From a virus: 25,128 nucleotides of DNA. A program made the position numbers and the translations under genes. The notes under the pieces are model-generated. The model saw nothing but the letters and a program-made list of their open reading frames with translations, was not told the origin of the DNA and searched no databases. This document shows positions 7,599 through 15,447 of the stretch, in pieces (position 1 is the first letter of the stretch; the number at the start of each line of letters is the position of its first letter). The DNA is taken from the IMG/VR virus record IMGVR_UViG_3300027973_000211, positions 1 to 25,128 of that record, one strand, 5' to 3'.

Positions 7599-10500
7599 TG
7601 CAATTAACAAGAAGCCTAGTAGCCGGAATAATGAACAAGGATCTAGACGAGCGTCTAGTTCCAAACGGGCAGTATCGTGATGCCCAGAATGTAACTATTG
7701 GTACCTCTGAGGAGGCCGGTATTGGAGCCGTGGCTAACGAGCTTGGCAATAGCCAGGTAAGCGGGCTACAGACCGCCGCTAGAGCTTTCTCTGGTGACAA
7801 CACGTTCTCATTAACAGGTGCCAAGACCATCGGATCAATATCCGCTCCCGCAGAGTTTTTGATTTTCTGGTTCGTAAAGGCGTCTACTGGAAATATTATA
7901 GCATCTTACAATGCACAGACAGGACTTACATCGGTCCTTGCAATGGACACCAGGGCTGGATCTAACAATGTGTTGAACTTTAAGGTAGACTACTTAATCA
8001 CAGGTGTAAACTATATCAGTGGTCTATTATTTTGGACAGACAACTTAAACCCACCAAGAAGGATTGACACCAAAGCGTTCTACGCTTACAATAACTTCAC
8101 AGAGGAGAGCATCAATGTCATTGTAAAGCCACCATTGGCTGCACCTACATTGGGCCTTAGGATAGACTCTAACGCGTCAAATAATATCAAGGACAAGTTC
8201 TTGTATTTTGCATACAGGTACAAGTACATGAACAACGAGTACTCATCTTTCTCTCCGTTCTCTGTGGTCGGTTTTGAGCCGGACACGTTTACATTCGACT
8301 ATGGCACAGGTGTCAACAAGTCAATGCAGAACAAGTATAACTTAGTTGATATTTCGTTTTCTATTGGTGGATCAAACATTAAGGAGATTCAGTTGTTATT
8401 TAAGGATTCTGCAAGCACCAACGTAAATGTAATTGAGAACTTGGTAAGGGCAGACTTGGTTTTAAACAACATCCAAGGCGTTACATTTTCTGGAACCACT
8501 GCTACATTCTCTGGATTTTCCAATAACAAAGTATATGGTGTATTGCCATCAAACCAGCTTACAAGGTTATTTGACAACGTACCATTGAAGGCCAAGGCTC
8601 AGGAGTTGATCGGGAGTCGTATAATTTATGGAAACTATACCCAGTTTTACAACATAGTAAGCACTTCAGGAAGTAAAATTGTTCCAAATTATATTGTAAG
8701 CGTTATCAATGAAAGCAAACTAAGCACTACATATGTAGTTAACAACCCCGTCAAGACTCTACACTCCAATAGGGGGTATGAGGTTGGCATATGCTACATG
8801 GATGATTATGGCAGAATGAGCACTGTATTAACATCATCTACCAATACTGCAAGCATTCCATCATTAAATTCAGATACAAGGAATTACCTAAAACTTACAA
8901 TAAAAAATGAGGCACCGGTATTTGCTACCAAGTACAGGGTTTTTGTAAAACAGGCTAAAGGACAGTACTACACGATATTCCCTAACATTTTCTATACTGA
9001 CGGAATATACACATACTTTATGATCAATGAGTCTGACGTGGACAAGGTTCACTCCAATGACTATATTGTATTCAAGGTTAATCCAAATGGTATTACATAT
9101 AGCAACACGGAGTTTAAAGTACTTGATGTAAGTGTAAAGCAAAAAGACTTTTTAAACAATAAAAAGACGCAGATATCCGGTGTTTACATGAAGGTAAAGA
9201 CCGATGGTAATACCGCATTTTCTGCAGCTAATTTAATTGTAAATAAAACGTCAAGTAGGGGAGTCACCTCTGCAAGGAAGTCTAAATATGCGGCAGGTTT
9301 TACTTGTAAATCTTTAGGAGATCCTGGAGTTTTGCCAATATTTTTTCCTCATTCATTTACTGAAGACCCTATTTTTTATGGCGCAGGATTAAATGACTTG
9401 GCCACGGTAAACAAGTCAGACAAGGTATTAGTGGATAGGCGTATAAGAATTGAAATTGACGGAAGAAATGCATCTGGTGTAGATACATTTAAAGTTTCGG
9501 TTTTATCTACAGACGTTGCTGGGGTATCTCTTATTCAAAATGTAGTAATTACAGGGGCCAATCAAATAATATCTGATGGCATAAAAACTTTGTGTACAGT
9601 TAAATTTGCTAAGACAACGGGGCATACCATTGGTGATTCTTGGAGAATAAACCAAAGATCAACTTGGACAGACCCTGCTGCTAGAAGTGTTTTTGACGGG
9701 CCATTGGTTTTCACAGGTTTTGATGATCCCTTTGGTGGCATTACTGTTTTCCCAAAAGACGCTACGTCTATTAACGGAGGCGCTGTAATTACTATAAAGA
9801 TAAACGAAACAAGAGTTGCCGGAGGAGAGAGCCAACCAGAGCAAACATTTATTTCGTCAAGAGATTATATAAATATTGAAGAATGGTTCTTTGAGGATTC
9901 AGTATACGAGCAGTTTACAATGACCGCACGCAACCAAAACCAAGGCGCCCAGACAGTATTTTTTAGAAGATGTAGTAATTACCGAAACATTCAGTCTGGT
10001 AGTCAGTCTTGCACTCAAGTAGACCAAACAGACAATGGTGACGTTAGAATGTTTATTCGTGGTCATGCAGATGCAAATAGCGATGACTTTAAAAATGGAA
10101 ACTCAATTTCTTGTATTAGGGCAATTCTTACGGTTGATTGCACAATTACTCAACCAAAAAATAAGACAATAATTGAGACTCAGCCAAAGAACACCGATAT
10201 TGATATATATCATGAAACAGAAACTTTCAGCGTAACAGATGGTCTTCATTCTGGAAACGTTCAAAATCAAACTCGTGGTGGATCCGGTTCAACACAGGCC
10301 CCCGCTATTTTAACATTAGATAATGTATATAATGCATATTGCTTTAGAAATGGTGTTGAAAGCGATCGTATTCGTGATGACTTTAATGGATCGTACATGC
10401 AGTACAGTCCACGTGTTTCTTCTACAATTGAGAATTATGAGCAGGAACATGTTCCACATGGACTAACTTATAGTGGTGTGTTCAGGCAAGACACGGGCAC

Positions 10501-13500
10501 AAACAGACTTAACGAGTTTAACCTGTCTACGGCTAACTTTAAGTACGTTGACCGTTTCTTTGGAAGCATCCAAAAGCTTTACGCTCGTGACACGAACTTG
10601 ATTGTATTTCAAGAGAACAAGATATCTACCGTTCTTTACGGAAAGAACTTACTAAGCGATTCTGCCGGTGGTGGAGCTATCGCTAGCGTTCCGGAGGTAT
10701 TGGGAACACAGATTTCATTTGTTGGTGAGTACGGGATTAGTTTAAACCCAGAGAGCTTTGCTACATGGGGTAATGACATGTTCTTTACAGATGCAAGGCG
10801 TGGCGTTGTATTGACCATATCTGGAAATGACCTAGGAGAGATTTCTATCCAAGGGATGAAGGACTGGTTTAGAGACTTGTTCATTACCGGAACTAACAAA
10901 CAAAAGATTGGAGTATTAGACCCTTATAGCCAGATGTATGTACTAACGTCAAACGATAGCACATCTGTTCCTTGTCAATTGTCCGTATCTCCAACGTCCG
11001 TAACTGTTGACAAAACATCTCAAACGACCAATATATTTGACATATCTTCCAATTCTGGATGGGTTATAACTGGCATACCTGTATGGATGACCGTATCTCC
11101 ATCTAGTGGAACGGGAGACCAAGATGTTGTTGCTAGCTTTACTCTTAATAGTACAGGGTCTTCAAGGACTGCAACCCTTACTATAACCGCATCTTGTGGA
11201 AATGTTGTCACAGTTGCAATAACACAAACAGGTACCGTAGTTGTTAGAAGAGGGTCTGTTGTCGTGGGTTCTACCACAGACAGCGGAACTGTTAGCTCTC
11301 AGAAGTACAATTACAGTAGCTCTGGAACTAATGGATATGCATTTACTGATACATCTTTTACAAATGGATCTGTTAGCTTATTCGATACCCTAGGAGCCCC
11401 TGCGGGGACTGCTGGCGTTCCAAAGCCGGGCGACACGGTGACTTTGTATGCTTATAACACAAGCACAGGCATTGCTGGCGACCCCGGAAACCCATTTCTA
11501 CCGGGACTTGGAAATAAAGCTTACTACCTAGTGTCTAATACACAATACACAAGTGCCGACTATTTAACAATGCTTGCACTTGCAACTCCTGTAACAATGA
11601 CACTTGCTGGCTCTGAGTACAGCGGTACGTTTACATATACCACACCATCATCAGAGCAGTACCTTTACTTGCTTTGGGATTATAGGAATATTGTAGCATG
11701 CGGATCTACTGCATCTTACTCTGGAACTGCCTTGACATCTGGAACGACCGTTACCATGGGCTCTGCAAATGGAAACGTTACGTTTAACTACGACGCACAG
11801 TCTACACCAGATAGGTTTGTCATCACGTTGAACGGCGCTGTTGTTGCGGATAGCGGTTATGTTGGACTTAACACACTAGCAAACTACAACGCATTGATCG
11901 CTGCCGGTGTTTCTGCTAGCGACATCAAGCTGGTTTCTCCTTACGATGGGCTAGTCAACAATAGCACGGGAACTTTAAAATTCACAAAGACACAAGTCGG
12001 TGACCCAATACTTACTGTTTACTCTCCACTATCATCAAATGGATGGAGCGTTGCTACTGCGTGTGCAGGTTTAAACACGGTAACGATTGATACCACGAAC
12101 GGGACTTTGGCAAACGTTTGCTCTCAGACACCTGCCACTGTTAAGTATCACAATGGACAATCAGCAACACCTACTGTTGGCGTTATAGTTTATAACGAAT
12201 CAACTGGGTCTACTGTGTATAACGGAGGAAATGCGTACCACAAGTTTGGCACGTCTTACGCATTTATTACATCGTCTGGTGTTATAACAGAGATTGGATC
12301 TTGCGTATGCTCTGAGACGTTCTCTCCTATTGTTACAATGTCTAGTATTGAGATTGGTATTAGCTCTACCGTATCTATCAAGGTATCCGCAACTAATAAC
12401 CCAACAAGCTACAACTTGGTTACTACCTGCACGAGCTTTACGTTCTACGGAGGTACAGATGGGGCGGTATTCTACGGTGCAAATTGTGAGACCGGGTACT
12501 ATGAAACATTCCCAGTATCTGCATATGCGACAAGTACAAAGTGTTACACGGCGGGAACTGTGACAAAGATATCTGGATCTGCCGATGCTACGCTAGATGC
12601 TACGGGGTCTTGTGGAGAAACTTCTTTGCCGTTTGGTATTACATTTGACAGCTCTACTGGCTTCTTGTCTGGCATTGCGGAAGTTCAAGGACAGTACAAG
12701 GCTACCTTCAATGCTACCAACTGCTTTGGTACGGGGCCAAATACAACCATAAACATCTCGGCTGTTGAATTAGATGCTCCGGCAACTGCATTTCAAATTA
12801 ATGCAAGCTCTCAAGCAAATGCTGCAGCTGCATGTGCACTAACCCCAGCCGTATGGGTTACCCTTTACCATAATGGATACTACACGTATCCAATACTTGG
12901 TGACACGGTTTACATTCAGTCTAGAGGGGGAAACACTTTTAATGGAAATAACTTATGGTATGTTATCAATAATAATCAGTCAATTCAGATCAGCACTGAC
13001 GGGGTTGTCACTTCGGTTTTCAACTGTGGCTCAACGCCTCCAACACCTCCAACACCTCCAGCCGGAAACTACTACACCGCTGTTCTATGTAATAGCACAT
13101 ACAGTGCCGTCCTTTACGATGCTGTAAGCCGTGTGATTTCACCTGGGACTAAGCTCAAGACTACCGATGGCAATTGCTGGACTGTGGGGGCTGCGATAGC
13201 TCCAATATCTACTAGCTTCAATGTTCCGACTACCATTGTTACATACGCAAGCTGTGCAGCATGCACTGGAGTTACTCCAACGCTTACAGAGGTATTTTTG
13301 ACCGACTCTGGAAGTAAGGCTTCTGTATGTGCGTCAACCGCTTACTACTCTTACTGGACAGATGGTACTGTAGGGTCTAGCGGAACATTGTACATGAACT
13401 CTTCTGGAACAATTGTCGCGTCTGCTGGATACTATAAGAACCAAGCAGCTCCTTCGAATGCTTACTACTGGAATGGAACGGCCTGGACACTAACAGAAGC

Positions 13501-13507
13501 CTGCTAA
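7598..13507 (+). CDS. Muzzle/tail stabilization protein with C-terminal BACON and adhesin modules
   Basis: 1969 residues, start overlapping the previous stop. The N-terminus holds the diagnostic MNKDLDERLVPNGQYRDAQN (residues 12-31) of a stabilization/muzzle family. A second conserved block starts GSIQKLYARDTNLIVFQEN (989) and runs through FVGEYGISLNPESFATWGN. This part closes the tail tip. From about 1110 other modules follow: a BACON domain (1126-1212; SVSPTSVTV, then WMTVSPSSGTG, then TLTITASCGN), a PDRFVITLNGAVVADSGYVG segment near 1404, an Ig-like He_PIG-type segment (1677-1725; LPFGITFDSSTGFLSGIA), three Cys-bounded repeats (1508-1569, 1746-1810, 1911-1969) and a TPPTPPTPP hinge (1813-1821). 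I infer host-glycan or receptor binding by the C-terminal part. Bases 8640-10440 are richer in A/T and AAA codons than either flank. Confidence 0.75.
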   Translation: MQLTRSLVAGIMNKDLDERLVPNGQYRDAQNVTIGTSEEAGIGAVANELGNSQVSGLQTAARAFSGDNTFSLTGAKTIGSISAPAEFLIFWFVKASTGNIIASYNAQTGLTSVLAMDTRAGSNNVLNFKVDYLITGVNYISGLLFWTDNLNPPRRIDTKAFYAYNNFTEESINVIVKPPLAAPTLGLRIDSNASNNIKDKFLYFAYRYKYMNNEYSSFSPFSVVGFEPDTFTFDYGTGVNKSMQNKYNLVDISFSIGGSNIKEIQLLFKDSASTNVNVIENLVRADLVLNNIQGVTFSGTTATFSGFSNNKVYGVLPSNQLTRLFDNVPLKAKAQELIGSRIIYGNYTQFYNIVSTSGSKIVPNYIVSVINESKLSTTYVVNNPVKTLHSNRGYEVGICYMDDYGRMSTVLTSSTNTASIPSLNSDTRNYLKLTIKNEAPVFATKYRVFVKQAKGQYYTIFPNIFYTDGIYTYFMINESDVDKVHSNDYIVFKVNPNGITYSNTEFKVLDVSVKQKDFLNNKKTQISGVYMKVKTDGNTAFSAANLIVNKTSSRGVTSARKSKYAAGFTCKSLGDPGVLPIFFPHSFTEDPIFYGAGLNDLATVNKSDKVLVDRRIRIEIDGRNASGVDTFKVSVLSTDVAGVSLIQNVVITGANQIISDGIKTLCTVKFAKTTGHTIGDSWRINQRSTWTDPAARSVFDGPLVFTGFDDPFGGITVFPKDATSINGGAVITIKINETRVAGGESQPEQTFISSRDYINIEEWFFEDSVYEQFTMTARNQNQGAQTVFFRRCSNYRNIQSGSQSCTQVDQTDNGDVRMFIRGHADANSDDFKNGNSISCIRAILTVDCTITQPKNKTIIETQPKNTDIDIYHETETFSVTDGLHSGNVQNQTRGGSGSTQAPAILTLDNVYNAYCFRNGVESDRIRDDFNGSYMQYSPRVSSTIENYEQEHVPHGLTYSGVFRQDTGTNRLNEFNLSTANFKYVDRFFGSIQKLYARDTNLIVFQENKISTVLYGKNLLSDSAGGGAIASVPEVLGTQISFVGEYGISLNPESFATWGNDMFFTDARRGVVLTISGNDLGEISIQGMKDWFRDLFITGTNKQKIGVLDPYSQMYVLTSNDSTSVPCQLSVSPTSVTVDKTSQTTNIFDISSNSGWVITGIPVWMTVSPSSGTGDQDVVASFTLNSTGSSRTATLTITASCGNVVTVAITQTGTVVVRRGSVVVGSTTDSGTVSSQKYNYSSSGTNGYAFTDTSFTNGSVSLFDTLGAPAGTAGVPKPGDTVTLYAYNTSTGIAGDPGNPFLPGLGNKAYYLVSNTQYTSADYLTMLALATPVTMTLAGSEYSGTFTYTTPSSEQYLYLLWDYRNIVACGSTASYSGTALTSGTTVTMGSANGNVTFNYDAQSTPDRFVITLNGAVVADSGYVGLNTLANYNALIAAGVSASDIKLVSPYDGLVNNSTGTLKFTKTQVGDPILTVYSPLSSNGWSVATACAGLNTVTIDTTNGTLANVCSQTPATVKYHNGQSATPTVGVIVYNESTGSTVYNGGNAYHKFGTSYAFITSSGVITEIGSCVCSETFSPIVTMSSIEIGISSTVSIKVSATNNPTSYNLVTTCTSFTFYGGTDGAVFYGANCETGYYETFPVSAYATSTKCYTAGTVTKISGSADATLDATGSCGETSLPFGITFDSSTGFLSGIAEVQGQYKATFNATNCFGTGPNTTINISAVELDAPATAFQINASSQANAAAACALTPAVWVTLYHNGYYTYPILGDTVYIQSRGGNTFNGNNLWYVINNNQSIQISTDGVVTSVFNCGSTPPTPPTPPAGNYYTAVLCNSTYSAVLYDAVSRVISPGTKLKTTDGNCWTVGAAIAPISTSFNVPTTIVTYASCAACTGVTPTLTEVFLTDSGSKASVCASTAYYSYWTDGTVGSSGTLYMNSSGTIVASAGYYKNQAAPSNAYYWNGTAWTLTEAC
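13034..13060 (+). repeat. Triple 9-base repeat encoding a TPP hinge
   Basis: Three tandem copies of ACACCTCCA (the first copy ACGCCTCCA) encode Thr-Pro-Pro three times inside the muzzle protein, between the second Cys-bounded repeat and the last modules. This is probably a stiff linker and a possible slippage or recombination point. Confidence 0.8.
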
Positions 13508-13512
13508 TGTCG

Positions 13513-13520
13513 TAACTTTG
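13513..13520 (+). promoter_or_regulatory. Bacteroidota-type -7 box (TAACTTTG), start codon 4 nt away
   Basis: A TAnnTTTG box in the 17-base gap after the muzzle stop, only four bases before the ATG at 13525. It shares the extension TTTGCGTA with the box at 14278. If active, the transcript would start at or within the start codon. Confidence 0.45.
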
Positions 13521-13524
13521 CGTA

Positions 13525-14271
13525 ATGGCTAATTATACTCTTACATACTCACCACTTCTTGACGGATGGACATCGTTTCACTCATATTTTCCTGAGTGGA
13601 TGGAACACATGAATAGCTTCATGTACACGTTCAAGAACGGAGAGATGTGGAAGCACAACAGCAATGCAACTCGCAATAGCTGGTACGGTACTACTTACCC
13701 ATCCTCTGTTAGCGTTATCTTTAACGACTCTCCAAACGAGCCTAAGATGTTCAAGACTTTGTCTTATGACTCAGACCACAAGTGGAATGCTACGGTAATC
13801 ACAGACCTTAACGCTGGTTCTATGGACAAGAGTTACTTTGAAGAGAAGGAAGGTTTCTACTTTACGTACATAAGAAGGAATACCGGTACAGTTGACTACA
13901 AAGCGATGTCAACTCAAGGTGTCGGTAATGCTAGCGCTGTGACATTGGTCGGTGTAGCCACTTACAGGATAGACTTTACATTCGACATTGGGTCTATCAT
14001 GAGCGTTGGAGACCTACTATACGTAGTTCCGTCTACCACTCCTCTTGTATCGGGACAGATCACCGCATTGACGTCTAATTCTATTACAATCGTCATTGTA
14101 GTTGGTGGTACAATTCCTGTGGCAGGTAACTTCATCATGTTCGTCAAGGACGCAGTTGCCGAGTCTTACGGAGCTAGAGGTTACTACATGGAAACAACAC
14201 TCACAAACACTGACACAGAGGCTGTTGAATTATTTGCAATTTCTTCACAGATATTTAAAAGTTACCCATAA
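13525..14271 (+). CDS. Virion structural protein next to the muzzle
   Basis: 248 residues, without cysteine, rich in Tyr, Phe, Trp, Asn and Thr. The signature GWTSFHSYFPEWMEHMNSFM (residues 13-32), then TFKNGEMWKHN and SVIFNDSPNEPKMFKTLSYD, marks a recurrent structural protein family found beside the stabilization protein in Bacteroidota and marine podophages. Residues about 135-210 hold a small beta module (VGDLLYVV, then SGQITALTSNSITIVIVVGG) inserted between DYKAMSTQGVG and ESYGARGYYMETTL, which pair up as flanks of one fold. I infer a tail or tail-fibre-base component. Exact role unknown. Confidence 0.68.
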   Translation: MANYTLTYSPLLDGWTSFHSYFPEWMEHMNSFMYTFKNGEMWKHNSNATRNSWYGTTYPSSVSVIFNDSPNEPKMFKTLSYDSDHKWNATVITDLNAGSMDKSYFEEKEGFYFTYIRRNTGTVDYKAMSTQGVGNASAVTLVGVATYRIDFTFDIGSIMSVGDLLYVVPSTTPLVSGQITALTSNSITIVIVVGGTIPVAGNFIMFVKDAVAESYGARGYYMETTLTNTDTEAVELFAISSQIFKSYP

Positions 14272-14277
14272 CTTCGC

Positions 14278-14285
14278 TATCTTTG
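14278..14285 (+). promoter_or_regulatory. Bacteroidota-type -7 box (TATCTTTG), start codon 7 nt away
   Basis: A TAnnTTTG box in the 21-base gap before the ATG at 14293, seven bases from it. It continues as CGTAGCA, close to the CGTA after the box at 13513. No terminator lies upstream and no -33 TTG is seen. Confidence 0.5.
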
Positions 14286-14292
14286 CGTAGCA

Positions 14293-14700
14293 ATGGGTTT
14301 TCAGGCAAGGTTTCTTACAGAGAACGATTACGACAACATCTTATGTGGATGGTGGTCTGATTGGAGATGGACGCCTCCTTCCAAAGACTTCTTGCCAGAC
14401 AATGGCAATGGTGGGGTTATCGTATCAAAAGACGGTACCGACATCTGCGCTGGATATCTTTACTTTACCAACTCTAAAGCAGTGTGGGTAGAGTTTGTGG
14501 TGTCTAATATCAATTACAAGGACAAGGATAGAAAGCAAGCTATTATGTTCTTAGTTGACACATTGACTGAATATGCGAAACTAAACGGAGCGAAGTACGC
14601 TTATGTTTCTTTGAAGAGCCAGCCACTGATCAATAAGTTTATTGAGTGTGGCTTTCAACAGGGCAGCGTTGGTTGTACGGAGCTCATAAAAACATTATAA
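14293..14700 (+). CDS. GNAT-like acetyltransferase-fold protein
   Basis: 135 residues with the layout of small phage GNAT proteins: an N-terminal ARFLTENDYDNIL strand-helix, a Trp-rich segment (GWWSDWRWTPPSKDFLP), a central strand pair ending VWVEFVVSNINYKDKDR (about residues 71-87), a helix AIMFLVDTLTEYAKLNGAK, then SLKSQPLINKFIECGFQQG near the C-terminus. The segment after the central strand (YKDKDRKQ) sits where the acyl-CoA pyrophosphate loop usually lies but lacks a clean Q/R-x-x-G-x-G/A motif. The fold call is therefore better than a claim of enzyme activity. Such genes sit within late clusters of many podophages. The substrate is unknown and could be a virion or host protein. Confidence 0.62.
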   Translation: MGFQARFLTENDYDNILCGWWSDWRWTPPSKDFLPDNGNGGVIVSKDGTDICAGYLYFTNSKAVWVEFVVSNINYKDKDRKQAIMFLVDTLTEYAKLNGAKYAYVSLKSQPLINKFIECGFQQGSVGCTELIKTL

Positions 14701-14701
14701 A

Positions 14702-15445
14702 ATGCCGGCAGTAACATCAATCATAGCAGCAGCAGGAGCCGCAGCAAGCGCTGGACAGGCAGTTGCTGCCAACCAAAGAAGAAAGAAAGACGAGGCAGCA
14801 GCTAAAGACGCTGCATCACGTCTTCGTGGTTTAACAGAGACCGACTATTCAGCTGGTCTTCAAGTCCCAACGATGGGGTATAACTTGGCTCAACAAGGGA
14901 TTCAACAACAAGAAGCATCTGGACTACAATCTCTAAGAGAGGCTGGGGCCGCCGGTGTTATTGGTGGTGTCCCATCTTTAGTTCAAGCAGGAAACCAGGC
15001 AAACCAAGAGCTGTCGTCAGATCTTCAGCAGGCCCAGTATAATAGAGATTTGTACCGTTCTCAGAATAGACAGGGTATTGAAGGAAGAAGAATGGAAAGA
15101 GAATTTAACTTAGGAGATTCCGAATTGTATGGAGCTCAAATGTCTGCACTTCAAGACAAGCAAATGGTAAACCAAGGCGTTGCAGGAGCTTTTTCTGGGC
15201 TTACTTCAATGGGAGAGTCTATTGCAGCAAACCAGGATTTGTATAAGGAACAAAAATTGGCTGCAGATTTGAGCCAAATAAAGCCAATGGGTATAACGAC
15301 TACCGCAAAACAGGTAGTGCCAAAATCTCCTTATACTCCAGCACCTGGGTTGTCATATCCAGCGGGAGTAATGGGTGGTTCGAGAAGGGTTAACCCGGCT
15401 AATATGAGAATGAATTCTGACGGAACTTTTAGCTTTATAGACTAA
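14702..15445 (+). CDS. Internal virion (ejection) protein, T7 gp14-like architecture
   Basis: 247 residues. It opens with an Ala/Gly-rich hydrophobic helix (SIIAAAGAAASAGQAVAA, residues 5-22), then a basic stretch NQRRKK and a long Ala/Gln/Glu-rich helical body (to about residue 190), ending in a Pro/Gly/Ser-rich tail. This is the architecture of small internal proteins of podophages that enter the host envelope on infection, such as T7 gp14. The similarity is in composition and layout, not in recognised sequence. The start is one base after the previous stop; the next gene starts two bases after its own stop. I infer a pore or channel component in the host membrane. Confidence 0.55.
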   Translation: MPAVTSIIAAAGAAASAGQAVAANQRRKKDEAAAKDAASRLRGLTETDYSAGLQVPTMGYNLAQQGIQQQEASGLQSLREAGAAGVIGGVPSLVQAGNQANQELSSDLQQAQYNRDLYRSQNRQGIEGRRMEREFNLGDSELYGAQMSALQDKQMVNQGVAGAFSGLTSMGESIAANQDLYKEQKLAADLSQIKPMGITTTAKQVVPKSPYTPAPGLSYPAGVMGGSRRVNPANMRMNSDGTFSFID

Positions 15446-15447
15446 CC

